Shown here: positions 43,949 through 52,256 of the stretch, piece after piece
Layout: the number at the start of each line of letters is the position of its first letter
How positions within the stretch are numbered: position 1 is the stretch's first letter
Source of the DNA: an uncultured Paracoccaceae bacterium
GTDB taxonomy: Bacteria; Pseudomonadota; Alphaproteobacteria; Rhodobacterales; Rhodobacteraceae
Assembly (NCBI GenBank): GCA_947494675.1
Contig: CANLVP010000003.1
Coordinates: 777,337 to 841,336, forward strand
Length of the DNA: 64,000 bases
Direction of reading: 5' to 3'
The notes under the pieces: model-generated
Seen by the model: only the letters and a program-made list of their open reading frames with translations
Databases searched by the model: none
What the model was told of the DNA's origin: nothing
Program-made: the position numbers and the translations under genes

Positions 43949-45175
43949 TCAATAATTCCACATCGTCCCATCTTCGAGCCGCACAATGGGATGACTTCCG
44001 GGTTTGTAGCTGTATTGCGCCGCCTCGCCCTCGTCGAAATCGACACCCAGACCCGGCGCATCACTCACATAAAACATCCCATCCCGCATCTCATGGGCCG
44101 ACGGAAACAGGGCGTCACAGGCAGGCGTGCCCAGCACGAGATATTCCTGAATGCCAAAGTTCGGGGCCCAGGCGTTCAGATGCGCTTGTGCGGCCATTGA
44201 GATCGGTGAATGGCTGGGTGCCCCGTGAAATCCAGTGCGCACATGATGCAGCGCGGCCAGATCAACGATCCGTTTGACGTGGGTGATCCCACCGCCATAG
44301 GTCACTGCCAAGCGAATAAAGTCGATCAGCTCGTTCTCGATCAACTTGTTGCATTCCCAGATGGAGTTGAAGACCTCGCCAATCGCAATAGGTGTCGTTG
44401 AATGCTGCCGGATCAGACGCAGCGCATCCTGATCTTCAGCCGGGGTCGGGTCCTCGAGCCAGTAAAGCCCCACAGGCTCAACCGCCTTGGCAAAGGCCGC
44501 CGCCTCGCGCGGCGAAAGCCTGTGATGCACGTCATGCAAAATCTTCAGCTCCGGGCCGAAACGCGCGCGGATCTCGGCAAGTGCGCCGGGCATGAACCGC
44601 ATGTAGCGATCCGTGTCCCAAATCTCTGTCTTGGGCCGGATACCGCTGAAATCGGTGATGTAGTCGCCGTCACCGCCCGCTTCCTCTGGCACCGCATAGC
44701 TGGCGGTCGGCATACCGGGGATGCCGCATTGCACGCGCACCGCCTTGTAGCCCTGTTCGACATAACGCGCGACGCTGTCCATCAGGTCAGGCAGATCGGC
44801 ACCCGTGGCATGGGCATAGACCAACGCGCCGTCCCGGCTTTTGCCACCAAACAAATCATAAAGTGGCATGCCCGCCAGCTTGCCCTTGATATCCCACAGC
44901 GCCATGTCGATGGCCCCGAACGCCGCCATCGCGATCGGCCCCCGCCGGAAATAGGCACCGCGATAGAAATACTGCCAGATGTCCTCGCTCCGGCGCGGGT
45001 CCATGCCGATCAGGTTCGGGACCAGATAGTCTTGCAGATAGGCGGCGGGCAGTGTCTCGCGGTTGTTCAACGTCGCATCACCAAGGCCGCAAACACCCGC
45101 ATCCGTCATGATTTTCAGCGTCACGTAATTCTTGCCCGGACCGCCGACAAAGACCTTTGCACCGGTGATTTTCAT
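43949..45175 (-). CDS. manD: D-mannonate dehydratase family protein (ManD/RspA, enolase superfamily)
   Basis: A 408-residue member of the enolase superfamily, closest to the ManD group. Matching landmarks are LIGMDPRRSEDIWQYFYRGAYFRRGP, VYAHATGAD, LHDVHHRLSP with the metal aspartate and histidine, WLEDPTPAEDQ and AIGEVFNSIWE with metal glutamates, and the C-terminal LEDGTMWNY. It would dehydrate D-mannonate (or a related aldonate) to 2-keto-3-deoxygluconate, the intermediate shared with the alginate branch. It is the last gene of the minus-strand uronate operon. Substrate specificity within the group varies, so mannonate is likely rather than certain. Confidence 0.88.
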   Translation of the reverse strand: MKITGAKVFVGGPGKNYVTLKIMTDAGVCGLGDATLNNRETLPAAYLQDYLVPNLIGMDPRRSEDIWQYFYRGAYFRRGPIAMAAFGAIDMALWDIKGKLAGMPLYDLFGGKSRDGALVYAHATGADLPDLMDSVARYVEQGYKAVRVQCGIPGMPTASYAVPEEAGGDGDYITDFSGIRPKTEIWDTDRYMRFMPGALAEIRARFGPELKILHDVHHRLSPREAAAFAKAVEPVGLYWLEDPTPAEDQDALRLIRQHSTTPIAIGEVFNSIWECNKLIENELIDFIRLAVTYGGGITHVKRIVDLAALHHVRTGFHGAPSHSPISMAAQAHLNAWAPNFGIQEYLVLGTPACDALFPSAHEMRDGMFYVSDAPGLGVDFDEGEAAQYSYKPGSHPIVRLEDGTMWNY

Positions 45176-45184
45176 AGCATCCCC

Positions 45185-46312
45185 CTAATTGATTGCCGCC
45201 CAAGTCTCTGACCGGCGGATCGTGTCGATGATGGTTTGATACAGCGCACCCTGCGCAAATGTTGGATAGTCAGGCACCGCTTCCCCGCGAATGTCCCGCA
45301 CGAACAGATCGACAAGGACGTGCCAAAACTGATCCGTCTCACCCATGCCAGCTGGCACGCTCGCCGCAAGATCGGGCGGCGTCGCCTGTTCGGCCCAATC
45401 CGATCCGTCATGCAAATAAAGCGGCCCGGTACCATAATGCCCCTTGAGGAAAATCGCACCTGTGGTGCCATAGATCACGATATGATCGTCGTGAAAGCGC
45501 GGCACGAGTCCCCCATGTTTAAACAAAACGGAAATGGGCCGAACGGTATTTTCGCTGCGAAAATGGGCCATCACAGTGTAGGACCATTCCACATCGCTTT
45601 TGCCCCACTTGAGGGTGGGATCGCTAAGGTCATCCGGAATGAAATCGCGGCGCTTAGTGAAATCATGCACGCCATCGACAATCGGTGCCTTCCCCAAATC
45701 GTCACGCACATCGCCCGCGATTTTCACGATCTCCCCATCCACCAAAGTCTGCGCAATCGCCAGCGAATGGGTGAAGTTGTTATTGAGCCGCCCGCCCCCG
45801 TCCTCCGCCCGGTGCGACCAGCCAAAGGGGATGCCGCGTTCCAGATTGAAGTGCGATATGCTCTCAATCTCCGCCGGTTCCCCAATCGCACCTTCCGCAA
45901 TCAGACGTTTGGCGTGTTGGACGCTGGGCGCGAATTGATAGCTTGCGGCAAAGGCGGTTTTGACCCCAGCGGCTTTCGCCATCTCGTATAGCTCAACCGC
46001 CGTGTCCCCCGTCGTCGTCATTGGCTTGTCGCAAAAGACATGGCAGCCCGCGTCCAGCGCCTGCTTTGCTTGCGCGTAATGGGCACCCCCCGGTGTGGCG
46101 ATGGACACGATATCGGGCTGCAATTCAGCAAGGGCCGCCGCCCAATCGGTGCCGCCAAAGGGGATCGCCAGCTTCTCTGTGATCTCTTTGACGACGTGCG
46201 GGGTCCGCCCCACCATGCCGACGACCTCGCAACCCGCGGCACGAAACGCCTGCGCATGGCCCTGCCCCGCGAAGCCTGTGCCCGCGACAAGGACTTTCAT
46301 CGTCCCAGCCAC
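45185..46312 (-). CDS. Gfo/Idh/MocA-family oxidoreductase
   Basis: A 375-residue NAD(P)-dependent sugar oxidoreductase. The Rossmann start reads VLVAGTGFAGQGHAQAF, with SIATPGGAHYAQA and the conserved CDKPMTTT motif that carries the catalytic lysine. The C-terminal alpha/beta domain follows. It sits between KduD and ManD genes with a 15-base overlap into kduD and a nine-base gap before ManD. It probably oxidises or reduces a uronate-derived intermediate such as fructuronate or a related keto-acid; the exact substrate is open. Confidence 0.85.
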   Translation of the reverse strand: MAGTMKVLVAGTGFAGQGHAQAFRAAGCEVVGMVGRTPHVVKEITEKLAIPFGGTDWAAALAELQPDIVSIATPGGAHYAQAKQALDAGCHVFCDKPMTTTGDTAVELYEMAKAAGVKTAFAASYQFAPSVQHAKRLIAEGAIGEPAEIESISHFNLERGIPFGWSHRAEDGGGRLNNNFTHSLAIAQTLVDGEIVKIAGDVRDDLGKAPIVDGVHDFTKRRDFIPDDLSDPTLKWGKSDVEWSYTVMAHFRSENTVRPISVLFKHGGLVPRFHDDHIVIYGTTGAIFLKGHYGTGPLYLHDGSDWAEQATPPDLAASVPAGMGETDQFWHVLVDLFVRDIRGEAVPDYPTFAQGALYQTIIDTIRRSETWAAIN

Positions 46313-47052
46313 CCGCCATCAACGGGCAAGGTGATGCCAGTGACATAACGCGCGGCGGGTGATGCCAGATAGGTCACCGCGCCGGCGATATCCTCAGGCT
46401 CTGCCCAGCGGCCCAGCGGGATACGGTCCAGAATGGCCTGATTGCGCACCGGATCGTTGCGCAGGTCGGTGGTGTTGTTGGACACCACATAGCCCGGCGC
46501 CACGGCATTCACCGTGATCCCCTTGGCCGACCATTCGTTCGACAGAATTTTCGTCAGCCCCGCGACGCCGCTTTTGGATGCTGTGTAAGACGGCACCCGG
46601 ATGCCACCCTGAAACGACAAGAGCGAGGCGATATTGATGATACTGCCACCTGCCCCCGCCGCGACCCGCGACTTGGCAAAAGCTTGCGAAAGGAAGAACA
46701 CCACCTTCAGGTTGATATCCATCACCGCATCCCAGTCTTCTTCGGTGAAGTTCAGGCTGTCTTCGCGTCGGATGATGCCCGCGTTGTTGACTAAGATGTC
46801 GATGGGGCCGAATTCAGCCTCGGCCTGCGCAAATCCCGCCTGCGCGCCCGCAACGGTGCCAAGATCAGCCTTCAGCGCATCTGCCTTACCGCCCGCATTT
46901 GCAACGGCGGCCATCGTGTCGTCCATCGACGACCGGCCCACCGCCACGACATGCGCACCTTGGGCCGCAAGATCGACGGCAATCGCCTGCCCGATCCCGG
47001 TGTTCGCACCCGTCACAAAGGCACGGGTGCCTTGCAGCGAAAATCGGGTCAA
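46297..47052 (-). CDS. kduD: 2-deoxy-D-gluconate 3-dehydrogenase, KduD
   Basis: A 251-residue classical SDR with TGANTGIG, the NNAG motif and the catalytic YTASK segment. The stretch NIASLLSFQGGIRVPSYTASK is characteristic of KduD, which interconverts 2,5-diketo-3-deoxygluconate and 2-keto-3-deoxygluconate with NAD(H). It overlaps kduI by four bases, as in many pectin and uronate operons. Together KduI-KduD convert 4-deoxy-5-keto-uronates to KDG. Confidence 0.92.
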   Translation of the reverse strand: MTRFSLQGTRAFVTGANTGIGQAIAVDLAAQGAHVVAVGRSSMDDTMAAVANAGGKADALKADLGTVAGAQAGFAQAEAEFGPIDILVNNAGIIRREDSLNFTEEDWDAVMDINLKVVFFLSQAFAKSRVAAGAGGSIINIASLLSFQGGIRVPSYTASKSGVAGLTKILSNEWSAKGITVNAVAPGYVVSNNTTDLRNDPVRNQAILDRIPLGRWAEPEDIAGAVTYLASPAARYVTGITLPVDGGWLGR

Positions 47053-47876
47053 CGCATGTCCTCCATCGCGACCATATCGACGTCGGTATAGTCAACGTTG
47101 TCACCCGCCATCGCCCAGATAAAGCTGTAGGACGACGTGCCCGCCCCACAATGGATCGACCAAGGCGGTGACAGAACGGCTTGCTCATTGCGCACAATCA
47201 GATGGCGCGTCTCATCCGGCTCACCCATCAGATGCACGACATTCTGATCCGCTGGCAGATCAAGGTAAAGATAGGCCTCGGACCGACGCTCATGATAATG
47301 CGCGGGCATCGTGTTCCAGACCGATCCGGTGCCCAGCTTGGTCATCCCCATGACGATCTGGCAGCTTTCCATCACGGCTGGATGCACAAACTGATAGATC
47401 ACACGCTCGTTTGACGTATCACGGCCACCCAAAGGCACCTGCACCGCGTCCTTGATGGTAATCAGCCGCGCCGGAATCGCACGGTGCGCGGGCGCGGAGA
47501 TGATATAGAACCGCGCGTCAGGCCCGCTGACCGTTACAGCGCCACTGCCCATCCCAAGATACAGCATATCGCAACGGCCCATTTGATAGGTTTCGCCCGC
47601 GGCTTCAACCTGACCATCGGTGCCAAGGTTGACCAGAACAGCCTCGCGCCGGTCAAGCCAGGATGGCGTGCCGGTCTGATCCACCCCATCAATCGTCAAC
47701 GACCCGCTGGTTGGGCTGGCACCACCGACGATCATGCGGTCGTATTGCGTATAGGTCAGTTGGACCGCGTCTTTGACCCAAAGGTTCTCAATCAGGAACT
47801 CATCGCGCAGTGCGGTGGTGTCAAAGGTCTTGGCGTGGCGCGGATCAATGGCGCGGCGAAGGTTTGTCTTAAGCAT
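47049..47876 (-). CDS. kduI: 5-dehydro-4-deoxy-D-glucuronate isomerase
   Basis: A 275-residue cupin-type isomerase. The metal-binding motif MPAHYHERRSEAYLYL has the HxH...E ligands, with a further histidine in the distal PPWSIHCGAG segment. It converts 5-keto-4-deoxyuronate to 2,5-diketo-3-deoxygluconate in pectin, ulvan or glycosaminoglycan breakdown. It overlaps kduD and follows the MATE gene by 43 bases. Length agrees with the family (about 278). Confidence 0.95.
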   Translation of the reverse strand: MLKTNLRRAIDPRHAKTFDTTALRDEFLIENLWVKDAVQLTYTQYDRMIVGGASPTSGSLTIDGVDQTGTPSWLDRREAVLVNLGTDGQVEAAGETYQMGRCDMLYLGMGSGAVTVSGPDARFYIISAPAHRAIPARLITIKDAVQVPLGGRDTSNERVIYQFVHPAVMESCQIVMGMTKLGTGSVWNTMPAHYHERRSEAYLYLDLPADQNVVHLMGEPDETRHLIVRNEQAVLSPPWSIHCGAGTSSYSFIWAMAGDNVDYTDVDMVAMEDMR

Positions 47877-47919
47877 CTATTCCTCCCGGGATGCATGGTG
47901 GTTTAATGTCTTGTCGCCA

Positions 47920-49293
47920 TCATGCGGCAACATCGGAACGTTTCCAGTCGCCGCGCCAAAGGCGGCGATGAAAGGCGGGGAACTTCAGGAATTCTTCCCA
48001 AAGAAACAGCGAAAGGATCCAGAACGGTGACAGGTCCAGATACAGCACAAAAAGCGCCGTCGCAGGCACGCGGAACGCCCATTGGGTCCAGACGAAAATA
48101 TGCATGACATAGACCGTATCCCCCGCCGCGCGCAGCGTATTGCCGCAAATGGCATTGGTGGCGCGCGGGAACTGGATGATCATCAGGATCGGCAAAAAGC
48201 CGAACAGGATCACGCGGGTTTCGTCTTCCAGATTGGGATAGACCCAATCCAGCGACAAACACATGATCAGGAAGATGAGCGAGACAACACCCGCCGTCAC
48301 AAAGGCACCGCGCCACGCGCTTGATAGAAAGCGGTCCAAGACCTCTTCGGATGCCCGTTTACCCAGGTGTTGCGCCACGAGAATGCCGGTGGCCTGCGTC
48401 CACTGCATTGAGACCTGCCCCGCCAGCATGTTCCACGGCGCGATCAGTGTCATCGCCGCGAAACCGTTGAGCGAGAGGTTGGCGTAGATCAACGAACAGA
48501 CATGCGTTGCGAGTGTCGAACTCACGAATGTTGCGGCAATCGGCAGCGAAAACCCGATATGGCGGCGCAAGGTGGGCACGAACCTGTCGCGATGCCAGCC
48601 GACGACCCGCCGCAAATGGCCATTCGTGCGCAGCAAGAGCGCCGTCCAAAACAGCGTCTGCACGGTAATCGCGATGGCACTGCCCAAGGCCGCCCCCGCA
48701 ACGCCAAGTGCCGGAAGCCCCCAAAGCCCATGGATCAGCGCGATGCTGCTCAGGACGTTGATCGGCACGGACAGCAGATATCCATAAAGCGGCAATTTGC
48801 TCCGGCTGCAGCCATTAAAGAAGCTTGCAATGCACTGTCCAATCGCTTCGCCCAAGATCACGATTGTGAAGATCGTCAGATAGGTCTGGGCCTGCGCGGC
48901 GATCTCCGCTGACGGCGCAAGAGCCCCGATCAGCGTGCCGCCCCAGGTCAGGATCAAGCCGGTGCCGATGATGCCGATGCTCAGGCTGACGGTCAGCCCG
49001 GACGCCAAAACCGACTTGAGGAATACAGGATCACCGCCGCCAAAAGCTTGCGCCGTGCGGATCTGCATCGCGTGCGAAAAGGCAAAGATGACGCCCAGCA
49101 CGATCCCACCAAGGGCGGCAGCCAGCCCCATTGCGGCCAGTGCCGCCTCGCCCAAGGACGACAGCAACAGGCCGTCAATGACCACCGTGCCGTGCAGGAA
49201 AATCGCCTTGAGCGTCATTGGCCAGGCCAATGCAAAGACCTGCCGCGCCCCGCTTACAGGCATTGGCGCATTATGCTGTGTTGTTGCCGTCAT
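47920..49293 (-). CDS. MATE-family transporter in the uronate operon
   Basis: Start taken at ATG 49293; a GTG 36 bases upstream is possible. The 457-residue protein has twelve spans and MATE-like pseudo-symmetry, starting ARQVFALAWPMTLKAIFLH and with a second-half copy at LRRHIGFSLPIAATFVSS. MATE proteins usually export organic cations, so its place between a GntR regulator and kduI is unexpected. Export of an excess intermediate or an unrelated compound cannot be told apart from sequence. A glutamine and cysteine-rich stretch (IGQCIASFFNGCSRSK) lies in the middle. Confidence 0.85.
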   Translation of the reverse strand: MTATTQHNAPMPVSGARQVFALAWPMTLKAIFLHGTVVIDGLLLSSLGEAALAAMGLAAALGGIVLGVIFAFSHAMQIRTAQAFGGGDPVFLKSVLASGLTVSLSIGIIGTGLILTWGGTLIGALAPSAEIAAQAQTYLTIFTIVILGEAIGQCIASFFNGCSRSKLPLYGYLLSVPINVLSSIALIHGLWGLPALGVAGAALGSAIAITVQTLFWTALLLRTNGHLRRVVGWHRDRFVPTLRRHIGFSLPIAATFVSSTLATHVCSLIYANLSLNGFAAMTLIAPWNMLAGQVSMQWTQATGILVAQHLGKRASEEVLDRFLSSAWRGAFVTAGVVSLIFLIMCLSLDWVYPNLEDETRVILFGFLPILMIIQFPRATNAICGNTLRAAGDTVYVMHIFVWTQWAFRVPATALFVLYLDLSPFWILSLFLWEEFLKFPAFHRRLWRGDWKRSDVAA

Positions 49294-49349
49294 GGCTGCT
49301 TTCGTTTCGCGCCGTGCGCGCCAGACCACCGGTCCATCCGTTTGCTGGT

Positions 49350-50042
49350 CTAGCTGTCGGAGCTTTCGAAGAAATTGGCGTTGGTGGCCGTGATCCGTTC
49401 AATCGTTTCATCTAGCCGTGACAGATGCTTCATCCCCGCAGCGATGGCGGCCTCTGCATCATGCGCCTTCACCGCTGCCGCAATCGCCCGGTGATCTGCG
49501 ACCAACTCAGGCATGCGCTGCTCTTTTGACAGACCCAGCATGCAAAGCCGGTCGACCTTGGCTTTTTCCTCGAGGATCACGTCAAAGGCATAATCCGCCC
49601 CGGCAACCGCGCAGAGGGCCTTGTGAAATTCGTAGTCGAGCCGACCAAAGCCATCGACGTCTTTGGCCTCCACGGCGGCGTCCTGTTTGCGAAGCTCTTC
49701 ATCAAGCAGTGCCTCACCTTCGGCGTCACAATTGGCAGAGGCGCGAAACAGCACCTCCTTCTCAATCGACGCCCGCACGAATCGCGCTTTTTCGATTTCG
49801 CGCATGGAAAAGCGGCGGACCTCGGTCGCGCGCTGGGGCCGGATCAAGAGCAGATCAAGGTTGGCAAGTCGGCTGAACGCATCACGAACCGGCTGACGCG
49901 ACACGCTAAAACGCGCTGCAATCTCAGCCTCAGAGATCTTATCGCCTGGCTTTAGTTGCAAGGTCGTGATCATCTCGTGCAAGTAATCAAACACGTCATC
50001 CACCGACGTGCGGCGTTCAGAAATGGCTGAAACCTTTACCAT
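49350..50042 (-). CDS. GntR-family (FCD) regulator 2 of the uronate/alginate genes
   Basis: A 230-residue FadR-type GntR protein with the winged helix at about residues 12-75 (EAEIAARFSVSRQPVRDAFS) and an FCD domain (DYEFHKALCAVAG, then HRAIAAAV). It is a clear paralogue of the 39993-40673 protein, with the same recognition-helix core VSRQPVRDAF and the wing sequence IRPQRAT. It is divergent from the alginate ABC operon, and two operator-like copies lie in the gap. It is likely an autoregulated repressor of both divergent transcripts. Confidence 0.9.
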   Translation of the reverse strand: MVKVSAISERRTSVDDVFDYLHEMITTLQLKPGDKISEAEIAARFSVSRQPVRDAFSRLANLDLLLIRPQRATEVRRFSMREIEKARFVRASIEKEVLFRASANCDAEGEALLDEELRKQDAAVEAKDVDGFGRLDYEFHKALCAVAGADYAFDVILEEKAKVDRLCMLGLSKEQRMPELVADHRAIAAAVKAHDAEAAIAAGMKHLSRLDETIERITATNANFFESSDS

Positions 50043-50070
50043 CGCATTGCTCCCTCCGAGCTTCCTCTCT

Positions 50071-50082
50071 GTTAGTGCTAAC
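50071..50082. promoter_or_regulatory. palindrome near the GntR2 start
   Basis: GTTAGTGCTAAC is a perfect 5-bp inverted repeat with a two-base spacer, 29 bases upstream of the GntR2 start. It may be part of the GntR promoter or a separate operator. Its sequence is unlike the two ACTAGTATACCAG sites next to it. Confidence 0.35.
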
Positions 50083-50090
50083 AGAAAAGA

Positions 50091-50106
50091 AACTAGTATA
50101 CCAGAC
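50091..50106. promoter_or_regulatory. candidate GntR operator, copy 1
   Basis: AACTAGTATACCAGAC shares the core ACTAGTATACCAG with the site 33 bases further on, and with the reverse complement of the TRAP-region site at 40808-40825 (one difference). It is located between GntR2 and the alginate ABC genes. Confidence 0.6.
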
Positions 50107-50123
50107 TAGCTTTCCAATCGCGT

Positions 50124-50139
50124 GACTAGTATACCAGTC
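50124..50139. promoter_or_regulatory. candidate GntR operator, copy 2
   Basis: GACTAGTATACCAGTC is an imperfect dyad (GACTGGTATACTAGTC on the other strand) 61 bases upstream of the ABC ATPase start. The 33-base repeat distance between copies is close to three helical turns, which would allow two dimers on one face of DNA. Confidence 0.6.
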
Positions 50140-50199
50140 GGCAATACTGATTCGAGTTGGCGCGATCCAACCAATCTGGCGACACCAAGGGAGGGGCTC

Positions 50200-51276
50200 A
50201 TGTCCGGTGTGAATCTTAGCGGAATTGTCAAAGCCTATGGGGCCGTTCAGGTGGTCCATGGTATTGATCTGGAGGTCGCCGAGAAAGAGTTCGTTGTGCT
50301 CGTTGGCCCATCGGGCTGCGGCAAGTCTACCACGCTTCGGATGGTCGCAGGACTTGAGGAGATCACAGCAGGTGAACTGACGATTGACGATCGCCGCATG
50401 AACCGCGTGGCCCCCAAAGACCGCGACGTGGCCATGGTGTTCCAAAACTACGCGCTTTATCCGCACCTGAACGTCGCCGACAACATGGCGTTTGGCCTGC
50501 GCATCCGGAAGATGCCCAAGGACGAGATCAAGACGACCATTGATGACGTCGCCGAAATCCTTGGTCTGACACCCTACCTTGACCGCCGCCCCGCCGATTT
50601 GTCAGGCGGTCAACGCCAGCGGGTCGCCATGGGCCGCGCCATCGTGCGGCATCCCAAAGTCTTTTTGTTCGATGAGCCGCTCTCGAACCTTGATGCCAAG
50701 CTGCGGACCCAGATGCGCGCCGAGATCAAGCGCCTGCACAACCGCCTCGGCGTGACATCGATCTACGTGACCCACGATCAGGTTGAGGCGATGACACTCG
50801 CTGACCGCATCGTGGTGATGAACGACGGGAATATCGAGCAGGTCGGTACGCCGATGGAACTGTTCAATGATCCTGCCAACGTCTTTGTCGCAGGCTTCCT
50901 TGGCTCGCCGCCAATGAACCAGATCAAAGGCGTCTTGACCGCAACCGGGGCCCAGATCGAAGGCACCGAGATCAAGCTGAGTGGCGCCGTGAACGACAAT
51001 GTGGGCCGCGACGTGATCGTTGGCATCCGCCCCGAACATGTGACGCTTGAGGCGGGTGAAGATACGACCGCCCTGCCCATCGCACTTGATCTTGTGGAAC
51101 CACTGGGGTCAGAAGCTTTGCTGCACGCCCGTTCCGGCGATGACAACCTTGTCTTCAAGGCCGACACCAACGGCGACATCGCCCATCTTTCCGGTGTCAA
51201 AGAAGTGCATGTGCCGTCCCATCTGGTGAAGCTTTTCGACGCTGAAACCGGTCGCGCACTGAACCTCGGGGCATAG
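50200..51276 (+). CDS. ABC transporter ATP-binding protein, AlgS/UgpC type (oligoalginate importer)
   Basis: Start at ATG 50200, preceded by AGGGAGGGG; the upstream frame opening lacks a ribosome site. The 358-residue ATPase shows Walker A GPSGCGKST, LSGGQRQRVAMGRA, Walker B VFLFDEPLSNLDAK and the TOBE-type C-terminus. It is the MalK/UgpC-like kind, as is AlgS of the Sphingomonas A1 alginate importer. It is followed by two permeases and a binding protein of the AlgM1-AlgM2-AlgQ kind, so an alginate-oligomer importer is inferred. It is the first gene of the alginate operon. Confidence 0.9.
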   Translation: MSGVNLSGIVKAYGAVQVVHGIDLEVAEKEFVVLVGPSGCGKSTTLRMVAGLEEITAGELTIDDRRMNRVAPKDRDVAMVFQNYALYPHLNVADNMAFGLRIRKMPKDEIKTTIDDVAEILGLTPYLDRRPADLSGGQRQRVAMGRAIVRHPKVFLFDEPLSNLDAKLRTQMRAEIKRLHNRLGVTSIYVTHDQVEAMTLADRIVVMNDGNIEQVGTPMELFNDPANVFVAGFLGSPPMNQIKGVLTATGAQIEGTEIKLSGAVNDNVGRDVIVGIRPEHVTLEAGEDTTALPIALDLVEPLGSEALLHARSGDDNLVFKADTNGDIAHLSGVKEVHVPSHLVKLFDAETGRALNLGA

Positions 51277-51280
51277 GGCG

Positions 51281-52243
51281 ATGGCAGATAACCAGACCTC
51301 AACCCCCGATAAGCCCATCACCTATTCCGATGGCCGCGCAACCCGGCTTTTCGACCACTTCAAGCGTGAATGGCAGATTTATCTGATGCTGCTGCCCACT
51401 ATCGTGTGGTTCCTCGTCTTTCTTTATAAGCCGATGTATGGCCTGCAAATCGCGTTCAAGGATTACTCGATTTTCCGCGGTGTTGCTGGCAGCCCCTGGG
51501 TCGGGTGGGAGCACTTTCAAACGCTCTTTACCAACGACCAGTTTCTGCGCGCTGTGTCCAACACCATCAAGATCTCTGCGCTGAACCTGCTCTTTGGTTT
51601 CCCCGCACCGATCATTCTGGCGCTCTTGTTTAATGAGGTCCTGAACGCGACCTACAAGCGCACCGCACAGACCATCGTTTACCTGCCGCACTTCATCTCA
51701 TCGGTGATTATCGCGGGTATCGTGATCACGGCCTTTTCGCCAACCGCTGGTATCGTCAACACCTTCATCAGTTGGCTTGGCTTTGATCCCGTCTACTTCT
51801 TGACCCAACCCCAATGGTTCCGCCCGATCTTTGTCGGCACCGGGATTTGGCAAGAAGCTGGCTTTGGCTCCATCGTCTTTCTTGCCGCCATCGCCGGTGT
51901 GAACCCCTCGCTTTATGAAAGTGCTGTGGTGGATGGCGCGAACCGCTGGCAGATGATGTGGAAGATCACCATTCCTTCCATCCTGCCGACGATCCTGATC
52001 ATGCTGATCATCCGTATCGGTAACGTCATGGAAGTGTCGTTCGAGCTTGTGATCCTGCTTTATCAGCCATCGACCTATGAGACTGCGGATGTCGTGAACA
52101 CCTGGGTCTACCGTCAAGGTCTTCAGTCTGGTCAATACGACCTCGCGGCTGCGGCTGGTCTCTTTAACGCTGTTGTCGCCTTCGTGCTTGTCATGACCGC
52201 CAACACAATCTCGCGCCGCTATTCGCGCACATCGCTTTGGTAG
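51281..52243 (+). CDS. ABC permease, LplB/AlgM1 type
   Basis: A 320-residue inner-membrane permease with six spans, the LplB-type N-terminus DHFKREWQIYLMLLPTIVWFLVF, and the EAA-like loop in ESAVVDGANRWQMMWKITIPS. This subgroup pairs with large LplA/AlgQ binding proteins. Located four bases after the ATPase gene and 13 before the second permease, it forms half of the channel. Confidence 0.9.
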   Translation: MADNQTSTPDKPITYSDGRATRLFDHFKREWQIYLMLLPTIVWFLVFLYKPMYGLQIAFKDYSIFRGVAGSPWVGWEHFQTLFTNDQFLRAVSNTIKISALNLLFGFPAPIILALLFNEVLNATYKRTAQTIVYLPHFISSVIIAGIVITAFSPTAGIVNTFISWLGFDPVYFLTQPQWFRPIFVGTGIWQEAGFGSIVFLAAIAGVNPSLYESAVVDGANRWQMMWKITIPSILPTILIMLIIRIGNVMEVSFELVILLYQPSTYETADVVNTWVYRQGLQSGQYDLAAAAGLFNAVVAFVLVMTANTISRRYSRTSLW

Positions 52244-52256
52244 GGGGAACAGAGAC

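Noticed and set aside
43949..45175. galactonate dehydratase (DgoD) completing the galactose pathway
   Set aside because: The sequence landmarks fit the ManD/RspA group better and the gene is part of the uronate operon, 30 kb from the galactose genes.
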